Below, piece after piece: positions 49,821 through 62,364 of a DNA stretch of 64,000 nucleotides. Under the pieces are notes generated by a model. That model made no database searches, had not been told where the DNA came from, and saw only the letters and a program-made list of their open reading frames with translations. Made by a program: the position numbers and the translations under genes. Each line of letters opens with the position of its first letter. Position 1 is the stretch's first letter. Where the stretch lies: NCBI GenBank assembly GCA_964247055.1, contig OZ176054.1, positions 9,858,001-9,922,000 on the forward strand. The letters run 5' to 3'. This DNA is from Paragordius varius (taxonomy: Eukaryota > Nematomorpha).

Positions 49821-50405
49821 CTTAACATGGGATGCATGAAAATCATGTTAAATGGTTTTAGTTAATATAATTAATATTATTAAAAAATATTCATTGGTAT
49901 AAATTTAAGTGATTAATTCCCCAAATATGTATAATTTTATGAAATAAGTTAGATAGCTCACAATATAAATAATCCATAAAATGAAAAATAAATATGTTTA
50001 AGTCTCTCGTCGAAGATAATTTCACATAATTTCCTAAGATAACTGTTCTGGCTACAAATTTCAAAAATTATTGGTTTACAGTTTTATCTCAGATACTATT
50101 GTCACTGTTTGTGTTTATATATAGCTTAGTTAATTAGATTTATTTAGATCTAGTTAATCATTTAAATAATTATAAACTCTTTTAAAAAATTATGTAAACA
50201 TTGAAAAAGATTCCTTATACATACACTTTTATTTTATCGTATTCGTTTATAATATTTAAAAAAACTAAAGACACACTATGAATTATTATTTTTATAATTA
50301 GTAGTTTATATATTCATAATAAGATATTTTTATAATCTATCTCATAAATAATATAATATATATTTGATAATAATACTAACATTATGAATAATATATGTTT
50401 TTTAC

Positions 50406-50447
50406 CCAACTCATTTATAGCATCCTTATCCGGGGGAAAAAAATTTT
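50406..50447 (-). CDS. Locus D candidate exon, 42 nt
   Basis: Phase 1 to phase 1 between ATATTTAG and GTAAAA. It reads NFFPPDKDAINELG. It joins the 159-nt exon in phase (G|GT = Gly). Support is limited to splice sites, phase and composition. Confidence 0.4.
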
Positions 50448-50634
50448 CTAAATATATACACAAAATATTACCTTTGAAATTGATTTAATACCCAGAGCTT
50501 ATTAACTTAAAATTCCAAAATCATCTATAATTTTGAACCAAATTTAAAATGAAAAAAAATCATCCTCTGATTACAGCCAATATTTTATCTAAAAATTTCT
50601 TATCTCATAAAACATATGCACAGATTAAATTTAC

Positions 50635-50680
50635 TGCAAACATATAAAAGTTCAATACAGCAAATACTTGTTATAATCAT
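50635..50680 (-). CDS. Locus D candidate first exon: signal-peptide-like
   Basis: From ATG at 50680 it reads MIITSICCIELLYVC and ends in phase 1 at GTAAAT. A short hydrophobic leader on its own exon with a phase-1 donor is common in modular secreted proteins. It would supply the missing start of locus D. The stretch is short and could be chance. Confidence 0.3.
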
Positions 50681-51322
50681 TTGTTTGTTCCAGTTAATCA
50701 ATAATTATTTTAGATTATGCAAATTATAAAACTGAAAATTAATTTTATCCAACAATTATTATAATTTATTGAGAAGTAGCTAGTTTTTCAGCAATTACCA
50801 ATTTTATAGTGTATTGTATACTACTATCAGCTAATAATAGTGCTGTTTCTCTTAACACTATATGGCATTAAAAAAAGTAATTTATTTAAATACACCCTTA
50901 TTTGATATTTATTTAGTGTAGTTAAAAAAATTAAAGCTCTGGGATCAAGCACCAAATATATTTATAGTGTCTAATTAAGTTCTAAATGAATAAACAAAAA
51001 ACTTACCTAAACCTAAAATTAATACATAATGTAAAAGGTAAATTTAGAGTAAGCGTTTATAAACACAGTGCATCCGATTTTTTTTAAAAATTTATATTTT
51101 CTGAAAAATTGTATCAAGATTCTCATGGTTATTTTTTTGCTGAGGAGTCATTTTAAATTATATCCACTTTTGTTACACATTTTAAAATAATCATACATTA
51201 TGTTGTATAAACTTTTTTCCTCCAAACCAAAATATTTTGTTGGTCTATTATAGATATAAAAATGATTAATAATTTTAATTATGTAATAGAGGCGCTGAAA
51301 GTTACAAACATACCTTACAAAA

Positions 51323-51612
51323 TGTTAAAAGGGTTATTATCATATACAAATTATCCTTCTCTTTTTTAGTGCATAATACACTTTTGGCCTTGTTCCGTTA
51401 AAAATATATATTAACTTGGTTGTGAATGCAAATTATTTTATTTATACTTATTATCTTTAACAACGTTTAAATCAGACAACTTTATCCTTGTGAATGCAAT
51501 AACCAAATTTCATAATATATATAAGGAATCATTGTGACACGCAGATCATAATATATTATTCAGTTTTATTGTTATACTAAATAAATAAATATATCCTTTA
51601 TAATTTATATTA
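51323..51612 (+). repeat. 5' LTR
   Basis: It starts TGTTAAAAGGG and ends TATATTA. A TTTATA..TAAATAAATA-rich stretch near the end may hold promoter and polyadenylation signals. Confidence 0.88.
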
Positions 51613-51614
51613 AC

Positions 51615-51631
51615 TGGCGCGGCTATTGAGG
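51615..51631 (+). other. Primer-binding site
   Basis: TGGCGCGGCTATTGAGG lies two bases after the 5' LTR. The TGG start fits pairing to a tRNA CCA end. The tRNA species was not determined. Confidence 0.65.
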
Positions 51632-54600
51632 CTGTGGAAAAAATTAATTTATCATGTTTTAATCCAAATGTTGAGTTTACAAATTATATTACATATATTA
51701 AACGCAATTTGGAGGTCAAGAATGTCGCAGCCACCGATGAAAATATGAAAGCATGTTTGTTGGCTTTCGGAGGAATCGAAAATATTAATAAAATTGAAAA
51801 TTATTTCTATCCACAAGCAATAGACGACATACCATTCCCAGATCTATTAAACGCCGGTATAAAAATCTTCTCCCCCTCAAGGAATATTTTTTCGTCGCGT
51901 TTTGATTTAATTAAAATGAAGAGGGGGAGAATGGATACGTTCACAGAATTCCTGTTAAGAGTTAAACAAATGGCCATCCACTGCCGGTTCTCGTCAAACA
52001 TTGACGAGCACATCAGAGATGTATTCATCGCCGGGTTAGACGAGCAAGCCGTGGAAATGGAACTATTCACACGGTTCCCAGAAGCTTTAGAAAACGGGGC
52101 TCCCGTTTCTCTAAATACGGTGGTAAATATAGCCTTATCACATGAGAAGGCACGAGATGGACTAACGAATACAGAAGTACTGTCCATCAATATTGATAAT
52201 GATAATAAAAGTAACAATAATAAGAACCACAGTAGTAATGGTGAAATAAACGAAATAGCCACACTTCACCAATCAAAAACCAACCATAGTAATAATAACC
52301 GACGAACCTGCACAAAATGTGGGACGACTCATACGTTGGGACATTGCCCTGCCTATGGGAAAGAATGGATGCCATCGTTCAAACCACTTTGCTCGATGTT
52401 GTAAGGTAACGTTTAAAGCATATTCCCTTTTTAATAAGACAAAACCCCAAATTGTTCCTAAAATAAATAATATTCCTATTGAAATGATTTTTGATACGGG
52501 GGCCGATATTTCAATCATAAATTATAAAAACTGGTGCCGTCTAGGCAAGCCAGCACTAGATTTTGATAACAATAATATTTTCATACATGCATACAATAAT
52601 AATCGTATAAAAACATTAGGTAAATGCAAATTACAGGTTGAATTAGATAAAAGAACGCACATTCTAGAGTGCTTTATTATAAACAACAACTTACCATCAA
52701 TATTTGGAATGGACTGGATAAAACAATTTAATTTAAAATTACCCAATCATGTAATAATAAATAACGTATCTTCATATGATATATATAACAAATTTAGCAA
52801 GTTATTTTCTGAGGGCCTTGGTTGCTGGAAGGGCGACCCGATTAAAGTGTTTTTAAGTAATAATAATTGTGGTAGAATTTTTCCAAGTAGAAGGGTGCCA
52901 CTATCGTTACAAAGCAAAGTGGAGGATGAGATAAATAGATTGGTAAAACTGGATATAATTGAGCCTGTTGATCCAAAAAAGACTAGAATCGTTTGGTCCA
53001 GCCCTACTGTAAATATTTTAAAACCGAATAAAGGCTTAGAATATGCGCGGATTTTAAAAGAAGTATAAATCCACACATAAAACCGCCGCAATACATAATC
53101 CCAACCTCTGACGACCTCATCTCAAAAATTTCCTTCGGCAAATCTTTCTCGACACTAGATTTAAAAGATGCCTATTTTCAAATTTCAGTAGACCCAGATA
53201 GTCAGCACTTACTAACAATTTCTACACATAAGGGGTTTTATAGGTATAAACGATTGCCTTTTGGGTTGAATTGCGCTCCAAGTTTCTTTCAACAAATAAT
53301 GAACGAGTTATTAAAAGATTGCGCAGTTACAGCTTATTTAGATGACGTTATAGTTACAGGCGAAACCGAGACAAAGCACAAGGACAACCTAATAAAGGTA
53401 TTTACCAAATTGGAGACAATGTGATTAAAATTGCGCAAAGATAAAATAAAACTTTTTCAACCATCTGTGGAATATCTTGGTCATATTATTTCTGAAAATT
53501 GCAATAAACCCTCCCCAAATAAAATTAAAGCCATCCAAGAGTGCCCGACCCCGACCAACAAAACCATTCTTAGATCTTTTTTGGGTTTACTTAATTTTCA
53601 TGTAAAATTCATCCCTTCCCTAAGCATTTTAATGGGAGAACTACATAAATTAGCTTGTAACAAACAAAAATGGTGTTGGACGCTAACGCATGATTCGACA
53701 TTCAAAAAAGCTAAAGACTTGATCTGCCAGAGTAGTTCCTTGCATCCGTATAATCCCAAACTACCTATAGTCTTGGAAACCGACGCGTCAATATCAGGAT
53801 ACGGTGCTATTTTATCAAGAACAACAGCGGGTAATCGCCCGATCGCCTACACGTCAAAAAAATGCTCTTAGGCTGAAAAAAACTTTTCAGTAATTGAGCG
53901 AGAAGCAAAAGCTATCCTAATAGCGTTAGAGAAGTTTAAAACCTTTTTGTATGGCAGAAAATTTATAATACAAACGGACCACAAACCTCTAGTGAAACTA
54001 TTTGGGCCTCAAAGAGATCTAAGTAAAATTAATAATTGTTATATAGTGCGCTGGATAACTAAAACATCGGTATACGATTTTAACATAGAATATCACCCTG
54101 GTACAGAAAACATAGCTGACTGCCTATCGAGACTTCCCATTGAAAACCAGGAGCCGATGGCTTTTGAGAAAGACGATGAAAGTAGCAATGTTCATTTGAT
54201 TTGGTCCAACGAATTAAATTTAAATAGAGAAATTATCTATCAAGAGTCAATAAAGGATCCTACGATAGCAAAATCAAAAGTAGCCCTAAGGTCTAATAAT
54301 TGGACGGACCCCCTGGCCAAGCCTTTCATCGCAATAAAAAATGATTGAGGATGCATACGGTCTATTATTTGTGGGAGATCGGGTAATAATCCCGAACAAA
54401 ATTAAGCCAGAGATTTTAAGATACCTGCATAGTGGCCATCCGGGAATACAAACCATGAAACTATTAATCCGTGAAAAGGTTTATTGGCCCGGGTTGAGCC
54501 AAGATGTCGAAAAATGGGTGCGTAGTTGCCAAAACTGCCAAAGGCTGCCCCCAAATGTACCCGAAAATCCCACCTATCAATGGAACGGGAATACAACTAT

Positions 54601-55562
54601 ATGGGAACAGCTCCACCTATATATCGCCGGACTCATTGACAATTTATATTGGGTGGTACTAATTGATCATTGCACCCGCTGGGTGGAGGTAGAGACGTTA
54701 CGCTCTGTGAATACAGGTAATATTCTAAAGTTTTTAGAAACCTGTTTTTGCCGGTATGGGTACCCAAAAGTGGTGGTTACTGATAATGGCTCTTTTTTAA
54801 ATCGGGGGAGTTTGAGAGAACTTTAGCTTCCTCTAATATAAAACACGTAACATCAGCTCCCTACCACCCCCGAACAAATGGATTGGTAGAGAGGGTAATT
54901 TACACTCTAAAAAATCATTATTCAATGTCAACCCCACTTTCCGCACACCCAGTGCGAAGATTAAATATCTTATGGGTTTACCGAAACACGCATCACAGTT
55001 CCACGAAGGAGACCCCCGCGCATTCGTTTTTAAAAAGAACTATGCAAAGCCCATTTACATGGATGAAAACGAAACCCAACGAATTCATGGATATTCCCGA
55101 CATTCCGCAGGAGTTTGAAAAGGGGCAAAAGGTATATATCAAGAATGAATTGTGTACTGGTTGGAGGGAGGGACAAATCGTCGACAAACCGGGATGGTTA
55201 TCGTACAATGTCAACGACAATGGCAAAATTATCCGCAAACATGCTGATCAATTAAAGAATCGCACGGATTGGTCGAAGGAGAAGACGGGAGAAGTGAGGA
55301 AAAGACTAAAAATCTAGATAACCCGGAAATATCAATCAGCATTCCTAACTCATCATCCGCAAACTTAAACAACAATGATAATAACTCCGAAAACATCCCA
55401 CGGAACATGAAATAAGAACCCCTGAAAACATCGAGGAGAATCCGGAATCAGAAAGTGCGCCTTCAAATGAGAATACTCCTGTGCAAACAAGTGACACTTC
55501 TCCTACTACGACTCGCCGGTACCCAATTCGATCCCGAAAGCCACCCGACCGATATCAAGCTT

Positions 55563-55573
55563 AAGGAAGAAGG
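55563..55573 (+). other. Polypurine tract
   Basis: AAGGAAGAAGG lies directly before the 3' LTR, as expected for plus-strand priming. Confidence 0.7.
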
Positions 55574-55575
55574 TA

Positions 55576-55861
55576 TGTTAAAAAGGTTATTATCATACGC
55601 AAATTATCCTTCTCTTTTTTAGTGCATAATACACTTTTGGCCTTGTTACGTCAAAAATATATATTACCTAGGTTGTGAATGCAAATTATTTTATTTATAC
55701 TTATTGTCTTTAACAACGTTTAAATCAGACAACTTCATCCTTGTGAATTCAATATCCAAATTTCATAATATATATAATGAATCATTGTGACACGCATATC
55801 ATAATATATTATTAAGTTTTGTTGTTATACTAAATAAATATATATATCCTTTTTTATATCA
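55576..55861 (+). repeat. 3' LTR
   Basis: It starts TGTTAAAAAGG and ends TATATCA. It aligns with the 5' LTR over its whole length, with about 16-18 differences. Confidence 0.88.
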
Positions 55862-55866
55862 CAAAA

Positions 55867-57464
55867 CTAGGCTGGTTTTCTCATAAATAGGGGCTAGCCG
55901 AGATTTCGCTAAAATAATTTATATTATATTGTGGCAGGTTGGAAACGCCATAACATAAACTTTAGATTATGAAAAAAAATTTTCCACATGATTCTGCTGA
56001 AGATATATAAATCAGAATTTTAATAAAATTCGTTTGCACTCAAATTTAGGTTAAAATCAAAAGGTATAATCATCTTAGAATCTTATCAATTCCGAAATCC
56101 ATACAAATCTCTACCATGAATACGTTTAAAAATTTGCTACAATTTTATAACAAAGTATGAATAAAATATTATTTTTATGTATATTATAGCACATATCCCG
56201 ATCATTTTGCTTAATTGACTAGCCCATTTTAGAGGAACCTAAAAATTTGAAATTTTCAATACCCACAATATATTTGATAATTTAAATATGTTCTATATAA
56301 TATATGAATAAAATATTTTAGTTTGGAATTTTAAGCCCCTACCAAAATAAATCATTATAATGTCTCCACCTTATATAATAGATATAATGAAAAAACATAA
56401 GAGTGGTATAAGTATATAAAATCGTCTGCCAAAACCAAAAGAACCCTATTAATACATTTTTACACCTAAATATGTATATTTCATAATCATTATCAACAAA
56501 AATCAATAATGACAACAGCAAAAGTTATTTCTTTTTAAAAAATCATTTGATAATTTAATTCCGCATAATCGTTTTAAAAAATACTAATTGTATTAGTTTT
56601 AACAGGTGACAAAAAAATAATAAATTTTAAAATATCAAATTACTTTCAGACGAAGGAGCTCTGAACAAATCTATTGATAATAAAAAATACAATAAAGTTT
56701 TGTTACAAAACAATAGCAAAGATAATATCACGTTATAGTGGATTAGGTCCTTTAATAAACCAAAAATCATAGAGTGAATAAAAAGAATGTTTTGTTAACA
56801 TATACTAAATCCACAAGTCACCACAGGTCTTAAATATGTAGAAATCTATAATAAAGCTTCCTATTGTTGCCTTAATATTTTATGATTGAGATTTGAAATC
56901 CATATGCACAGATAAATTAAAATATACGGACAAAACGGAACTAAAAGACAAATATTTTATGTCAATACAGCCAGACTTTTTAAGTATAACCTATATTTCT
57001 CGCTTATGAAACATAGAATGGGATGGAATCACAATAAAATTATGGCAAATTTTTCCGAACAGAAAGTAACACTGTGTATAGACCCTTTTTTGTAAATATA
57101 TAAACGGCAAAACGAAATTAACACATTTTTCAAAAATAAAATTTTTGTATTTAAAAATTTTTTTTATTTATCAACAATACATAATCTATATTAGGATTTC
57201 TTATGTTATTTGCAACTTATTGCAAAATCAAACTTTTTGTAGAAAACTTATGATAGTCGATTGTACAAAATGGGTTTTTTCCACTTATAGCATAAAATGC
57301 AGCGTAAATTTTACGCCATTTTTAACAGATTCATCGAGGAGGTATCATGATATAATTAAAGAATTTTTAAGAATGTAAAGTTACTCCTCAATAAAATGTG
57401 CACAAATAGCTTAAACATAATATTATAAAATAAAATACCAGTTATATCAGCTAGAGACATTAGA
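55867..57464. other. Spacer between the retrotransposon and locus B
   Basis: The only weak coding hints are a possible plus-strand terminal exon at 56650-56738 and an open plus-strand frame near 57250-57378 (DCTKWVFSTYSIKCSVNFTP). No repeat family was recognised. Confidence 0.4.
56650..56738 (+). CDS. Possible plus-strand terminal exon
   Basis: After TTACTTTCAG the phase-1 frame reads EGALNKSIDNKKYNKVLLQN and then NSKDNITL to TAG. It has a good acceptor and a hydrophilic, lysine-rich sequence. No upstream exon was found, and this would be the only plus-strand host exon in the window. Confidence 0.25.
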
Positions 57465-57487
57465 TTAATTAATAACCACAAAAATAC

Positions 57488-57643
57488 CTCGTTTACTGCG
57501 ATGATTTATCTTGGCTTGCATACTAACCCTAAAAATTTTATTTGATTTGTTTTTAGTTTTAGTTCCAACCAAATACATTGAGTTATTCGGATAAACTGGT
57601 GTTATAATAAGGCCGGCGTGTATTTTGTTGATTTTTTGATATT
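57488..57643 (-). CDS. Locus B exon 4: FN3-like
   Basis: 156 nt, phase 1 to phase 1, the same length as in locus A. It reads HAGLIITPVYPNNSMYLVG and IFRVSMQAKINHRSKRG. The donor is GTATTT instead of the stronger GTAAGT of locus A. The frame is intact, but locus B carries a stop in the preceding exon, so the copy may be non-functional or produce a shortened protein. Confidence 0.6.
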
Positions 57644-57677
57644 CTAAATATTTTTAAGAATATAATGGTTCCTTAAC

Positions 57678-57800
57678 CTTTAAAAATATTTTTTCAAACG
57701 AAATAATTGTTATCTATACTTGGATCGTATATTTTTACGATATAATTATTCGGATTTTTGTTTTTCAACTGAAATGAAATCTTGGGAGCCGTTATATTAT
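57678..57800 (-). pseudogene. Locus B exon 3 with in-frame TGA
   Basis: 123 nt, the same splice sites and phase as in locus A. It reads NITAPKISFQLKNKNPNNYI and then VKIYDPSIDNNYFV, followed by TGA where locus A has TTA (Leu). Only this change interrupts an otherwise well-kept exon, which suggests recent decay of copy B. A skipped exon would keep the frame because the exon is symmetric. Confidence 0.6.
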
Positions 57801-58849
57801 CTATATGTAAAATATGCATAAGAAATATATAATAAAATTTATAATCTATATAAAACTAAATGTGGCATTCATTGGTGCTTTATCTCGCAAAATTTAGTAA
57901 AAAGGGTATTAGAAAAAGCCCTTAAATGCGTGAAAATTCTGATATAATAATCGTTACATATTTAACATTGGTTCATATTTTTTATAAATTTATGCTGGAA
58001 TCGCGTTATAACCAGTTAATAGAATAACCGATGTGATCAGTTATTAAAAAAATTGCAGGCGTAACATAGGTAGATACTTTAACTTCTTTATAAATTTTGG
58101 ATATAATAAACAAAATAACAATTAATTTTTGGATTAAAATAGTTATTTCGATAATTATTTACCATATCTAAACGAAATCGCCATCAATTCAATTTTAATG
58201 TTCAATTTTTTAACTATCCTCCTAATAACTCAGCCAACCTTCAAAATACAATCACGGTAAACATAAGATAAAATCTATGTTCTACTAAAGATTTAGAAGT
58301 GTAAGAAGTTTATGTTATTTATTTATTGTTAAAAGAGGATATACATTTAGTCATAACAAAACAGGAAAGATAAATTAATCAAAATGGTTTTTAATTTCAA
58401 TTGTTTAGAAAAATGTAGAATGGTGGTTAGTGACTAGCCAAAAATGAAGGAAGCCCAAAAGCAAAAAATTAAATCATTTATGCCTACATAGGAACAGCTT
58501 TTTGAACTAACATCTCCTTTAAGTTCCACTAATAGGGAGTTTTAAAAAGCAAGATCTTCTAAAATAAAAGGTGTTTTGGAAAATCTTTAATTTAAAATCA
58601 TGTATGAATGCCCCGATAATAGACAAGCCACTTATCTTAATTCGTGACTCTATTTACCAGCTGTTTATATGTTCATTGTTTAAAAAGCCTTTAATGGATA
58701 TAATATTTTTTAAAAATTTATATTAACTTCATTGACAATGTATTATAATACAAATAAAACCCTAATTTAGTTTATTGCTAATTATTCACTTGAAAAATAT
58801 AAGTATGTACAAACACAAAGCAATCAGTTATAAATTTATTAATATAATT

Positions 58850-60190
58850 AAATTGAAATATTTATAAAATTGACGCCGTGACCATGCCGAAACTCCAGAA
58901 AAATGAAATTTCAAGAATCACTATCAACGAATACAATCCAAAAACTAATTTTAATAATACTTAAAACAAGAGAATCGTATTTAAATCGCTCAAACATCCA
59001 ATATGAAATAACAAATAAACATCATATTAGCCAATGCAGGACTCAAGAAAATCTCGTAGAAAATCATGGCTTACCAAAATAGAAGACCATGAAATGGTCA
59101 CAATTTCGAAAATCGGCATATCCAATTTTTTCCCTGATAAAAGTATATGGTTGAGCAGAAAGAAATTTTCAAAAACCACAAGATATAAAGGCGAATCAAC
59201 CATGAGCTATGATGAAAGGCTAAAGTGATCGCTTATGATTGTAATTAAAGGCATCGTGTCATACCTATTAAGAGACGTTTACTTAATAAAGATAATTATG
59301 CCAATTGTTGAAAGAGAGTTTGTATACGATTTCTCACGTGTCAAAATAAAAATGAACCAATGACACTATAGATGATAGTCCACATGGCACAATCCTTTAA
59401 TTTAATTGAACCAGAAGTTTGTAAGATTCAATAAAAATGAGTTGCCCAGCAATGAGAATTTCGACCATCAGGAAAGCGACATCCGATTGACAGATGTAAA
59501 GCAAATGGGCAAAGTTGTTACAAGTGTAGTAAGTGGAATCACTTCGCCAAGTACTGTCTTACCAAGCAAGGTGTTCCTATAGTAGCAAGCTCAAATGGGA
59601 TGGATTTAATAGATGTAAAACTCAATGGCAGAGCAACAACAATGTTATTTGACACTGGTACTAATGTGTGGGGATCAACGGATGCTGGAGATCAACAGGA
59701 CGACCAAAATTAGAAGCAGCAGATTGACCTACAACAATGCAACAATTCCAACAATAGGAAACAGTTAGATGTGACAATGAATTAAACAGCAGAACTAGAA
59801 TGTGTTACAAGCAAGCAGACCCGCCTTAATTTTTAGTATACCTCAGATCCATGCATTTAAACTTTTACCAATAATGTTATTAATCAATAACTAAAAAATA
59901 TATATTTAATAATATAATAGGTTTTTCTCAGACGGGTTAGGTTGTGTGAAGAATATGGAAGTATTAATATCTATAGAAAAAAAATTAAACTCAAAAATAT
60001 ACCACTGCAAGTTCCCCTATCTCTGCAAGAGCGTGCGAAAAGGAGCTTAATAGCTAGGAATCCTAAGAAAAACAGAACTTTTAACTGGTCCATTCTAATA
60101 GGCCAACGGCTAAATTCCGGACTTTGTAAATTGCACCTCCATATATAAAAACGACACATTTTGAGACAAGTTTTGAGAACACTATGAGGC
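58850..60190 (+). mobile_element. Ty3/gypsy-like retroelement fossil in locus B
   Basis: The partner of the fragment at 4480-5770. It shows the end of gag with a CYKCSKWNHFAKYC zinc knuckle (about 59515), protease with LFDTGT (about 59648) and the start of reverse transcriptase (about 60010-60140). It is broken in many places, has no LTRs, and is older than the A/B duplication. Confidence 0.7.
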
Positions 60191-60608
60191 CATATGGGTC
60201 GAATAAGGTCTTCATTTTTTTATATCAATTGTGTCGAACGCTTTTTCAATTAAACAGTCTTCACATAAAAAAGCCTGATAAAATAGATTGTTATGTAGGT
60301 TTAACAGTAGGATTGGTTATTGACCTTCTTAGTTTATATAGATTCAAGTAGCTGAAGATGCACACAACGCTATAAATTATAATGATTAATCTTTTGAATG
60401 AAAAGTGGACATATTCGAGTTATTAGTAAAATCAATATTTATACCTTTTAGTAGAAAGGCTTGGGTGATAGTTCTTATATTCTTGATATTTTGCTCCATA
60501 TCTATTGTTATAAAAAATCATGTTTTACAATCAAAAAAATATTAATATGTGATTATGGAAAAGATTGGACAATGTATTTCATATCTTTACTTGCAAAATG
60601 TCTAATAC

Positions 60609-60695
60609 CTGACAGATTGGGATAGGACTTTTTATATCTGCATTTTAATCCTTTTTTCTGATTGAACATAAAAGCGCTAATTTCATATTTGATAG
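60609..60695 (-). CDS. Locus B exon 2: FN3-like strand exon
   Basis: 87 nt, phase 1 to phase 1. The acceptor ATCATAG and donor GTATTA match locus A. It reads IKYEISAFMFNQKKGLKCRY and then KKSYPNLSG. Substitutions relative to A are mostly conservative. Confidence 0.68.
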
Positions 60696-60799
60696 CTATG
60701 ATAAAATTCAAAAAAAACAAACCTTGAGATATAATCATTTTGATAATTCTATTATATCTTTCTTATATATAAAAAGTTTAATTTATATTTAAATACATA

Positions 60800-61125
60800 A
60801 TACTATAGAGTAAAAGAGATCCAAAATTATTAAATTTGTTACTTCCCTTATATAATAATATGTCGAAGGCTAAATATTTATACAGAGATATTAACCCAAA
60901 TTTTTTTGACAGTGTTTACCACATTCCATAATGTGAGACGCGTTTCATAGTTGTGGACTCATCAGACATAATAAACACGGATAAACACTGTCAGTTAAGG
61001 AAGGTATATATTGATCAAAAATATAAAACCGAATAGATTCGTATTGTTATTTTGTTTTCAATAAAGAAAAAATTCTTGATATTTCTCTATTTTATTTTTG
61101 ATATTCGTTGTCTTATCAATAATCC
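60800..61125. mobile_element. Insertion specific to copy B with a short palindromic core
   Basis: About 325 bp without counterpart in copy A (near 6370). Inside, 60907-60993 is bounded by TGACAGTGTTTACC and its approximate inverse GGATAAACACTGTCA. It includes GAGACGCGTTTC, as in the loop of the MITE at 46033. Confidence 0.55.
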
Positions 61126-62178
61126 ATATAAACATCACAACTCATAAACATCTATACTATAATTTTGCTGAAAATTTTGAAACCCTTCATATATTATAAG
61201 TTACATATTTTAACAATATTTAAAATTTCCGAAAAATTTGGTTTTCGACGTAAATTTGGCTAAATATCAATATAGGAATATTAATTGATAGCGTTAATGA
61301 TACATATATGACGCGTTTTCTCACGTCCCTGTTATAAAATAAGCTCTTGGTAATAATATTACATTTGATGTCAATATAATAGACATAGCGAATTTCATGC
61401 TAAAATATTTATCAGCTTTTTTAATTTTGTTTGCCCTAAGATTATAAGCTATTATCGACCTATACTAACAACTCTTTAAAATTATATTTATAGTTTGATG
61501 GTCATTTGATAATTACGATTTGCACAATCTTTGTTAAATTATATGATTTTTGATAAATTCTGATTGGGGCTGAATACTTTATATTTAAAAACTAAAAGAG
61601 TCCACGCCTAAGTTGATTTTTTCGCTTTTTGTTCTGCCTTTTTGTAATCAACACAGATGCATAATTGGATATCTAGGTTAATCCTTAAAAATTTAAGATT
61701 AATGATATTCAAATTATCCGATACCTCCTTAGATACTAATATGTTATATTTTTTAGCCCTTATTTTTCAAAAGGCCGAGCTAATTTACCACACTGTAATC
61801 TTAGCAAACATAAATGAATAACAATTTTAAATTTGAATCGATATTGTTAAAATCATTTTATCTTTAAGTAGCTGATGCAAACAGAGAATGAGAATTCGCG
61901 CAATTCTGTTATAGTTTCATACATTGCGGTTCGAGTAGACTATTTCATAAGAGTAGTTTTTAAAGACCACTTTTTTTATTAGATTAATTGTAATGAAATT
62001 TTTTTAGTGCGATGGGCTGGAGTTTATATCATGTATTAACGTTTGCGTTCATACCTTTGTTTTATATTCAAATTTCTCCATTCTTAATTTAGTTTTTATT
62101 TTGTAGTATCATCGGTACTATATCATTTTAACTCGTAAAGTTAATTATCCAAATATTTTAAATATATTTAAATAATAC

Positions 62179-62364
62179 TTTCTTGCGCGACTTCCAACGG
62201 TCTTATTTTAAGCGCCATCAAAGCATGTGAATAGAGTTTGTTTTTAACCATATCTATTAAGGAAACGTTGGGAGTACGCCAAAATATAGCATACGTTTTT
62301 CGATCCATAGGACCATATGTCACATGATCAACAAAGTATGGGGGTCCGTTACCAATATTCAAAC
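62179..62364 (-). CDS. Locus B exon 1: conserved 62-codon exon
   Basis: 186 nt, phase 1 to phase 1, with acceptor ACATAG and donor GTATTA. It reads GLNIGNGPPYFVDHVTYGP, then RKTYAIFWRTPNVSLIDM. Only Gln to Arg and Val to Ala changes were seen relative to locus A, against heavy divergence of the flanks. Confidence 0.78.

Larger units (their letters stand above)
51323..55861 (+). mobile_element. Ty3/gypsy (Mag-type) LTR retrotransposon, broken
   Basis: The 4.5-kb element has LTRs of 290 and 286 bp and a 5-bp target duplication CAAAA (51318-51322 and 55862-55866). Parts in order are gag (about 51640-52400) with a CTKCGTTHTLGHC zinc-knuckle-like motif, aspartic protease with DTGADIS (about 52500), reverse transcriptase with YLDDV (about 53337), RNase H with ETDAS (about 53777), and integrase with the HHCC-type finger (about 54390-54540) and core with VVTDNGS. 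Domain order and the CPAYGKE-type knuckle point to the Mag/K02A2.6 lineage. It is structurally complete but broken by several lesions. The LTRs differ at roughly 6% of sites, so it is not recent. Confidence 0.93.

Noticed and set aside
49962-50051. Possible 90-nt phase-1 exon on the minus strand (KLSSTRDLNIFIFHFMDYLY)
   Set aside because: It has GT/AG ends and is open, but the composition is ambiguous and it was not needed to join its neighbours.
18648-57800. UGA reassigned as a sense codon
   Set aside because: TGA interrupts the 18.6-kb fragment, a locus-B exon and the transposase, but the residues expected there differ (unknown, Leu, Cys). No well-supported host exon uses an internal TGA. 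Decay explains this better.
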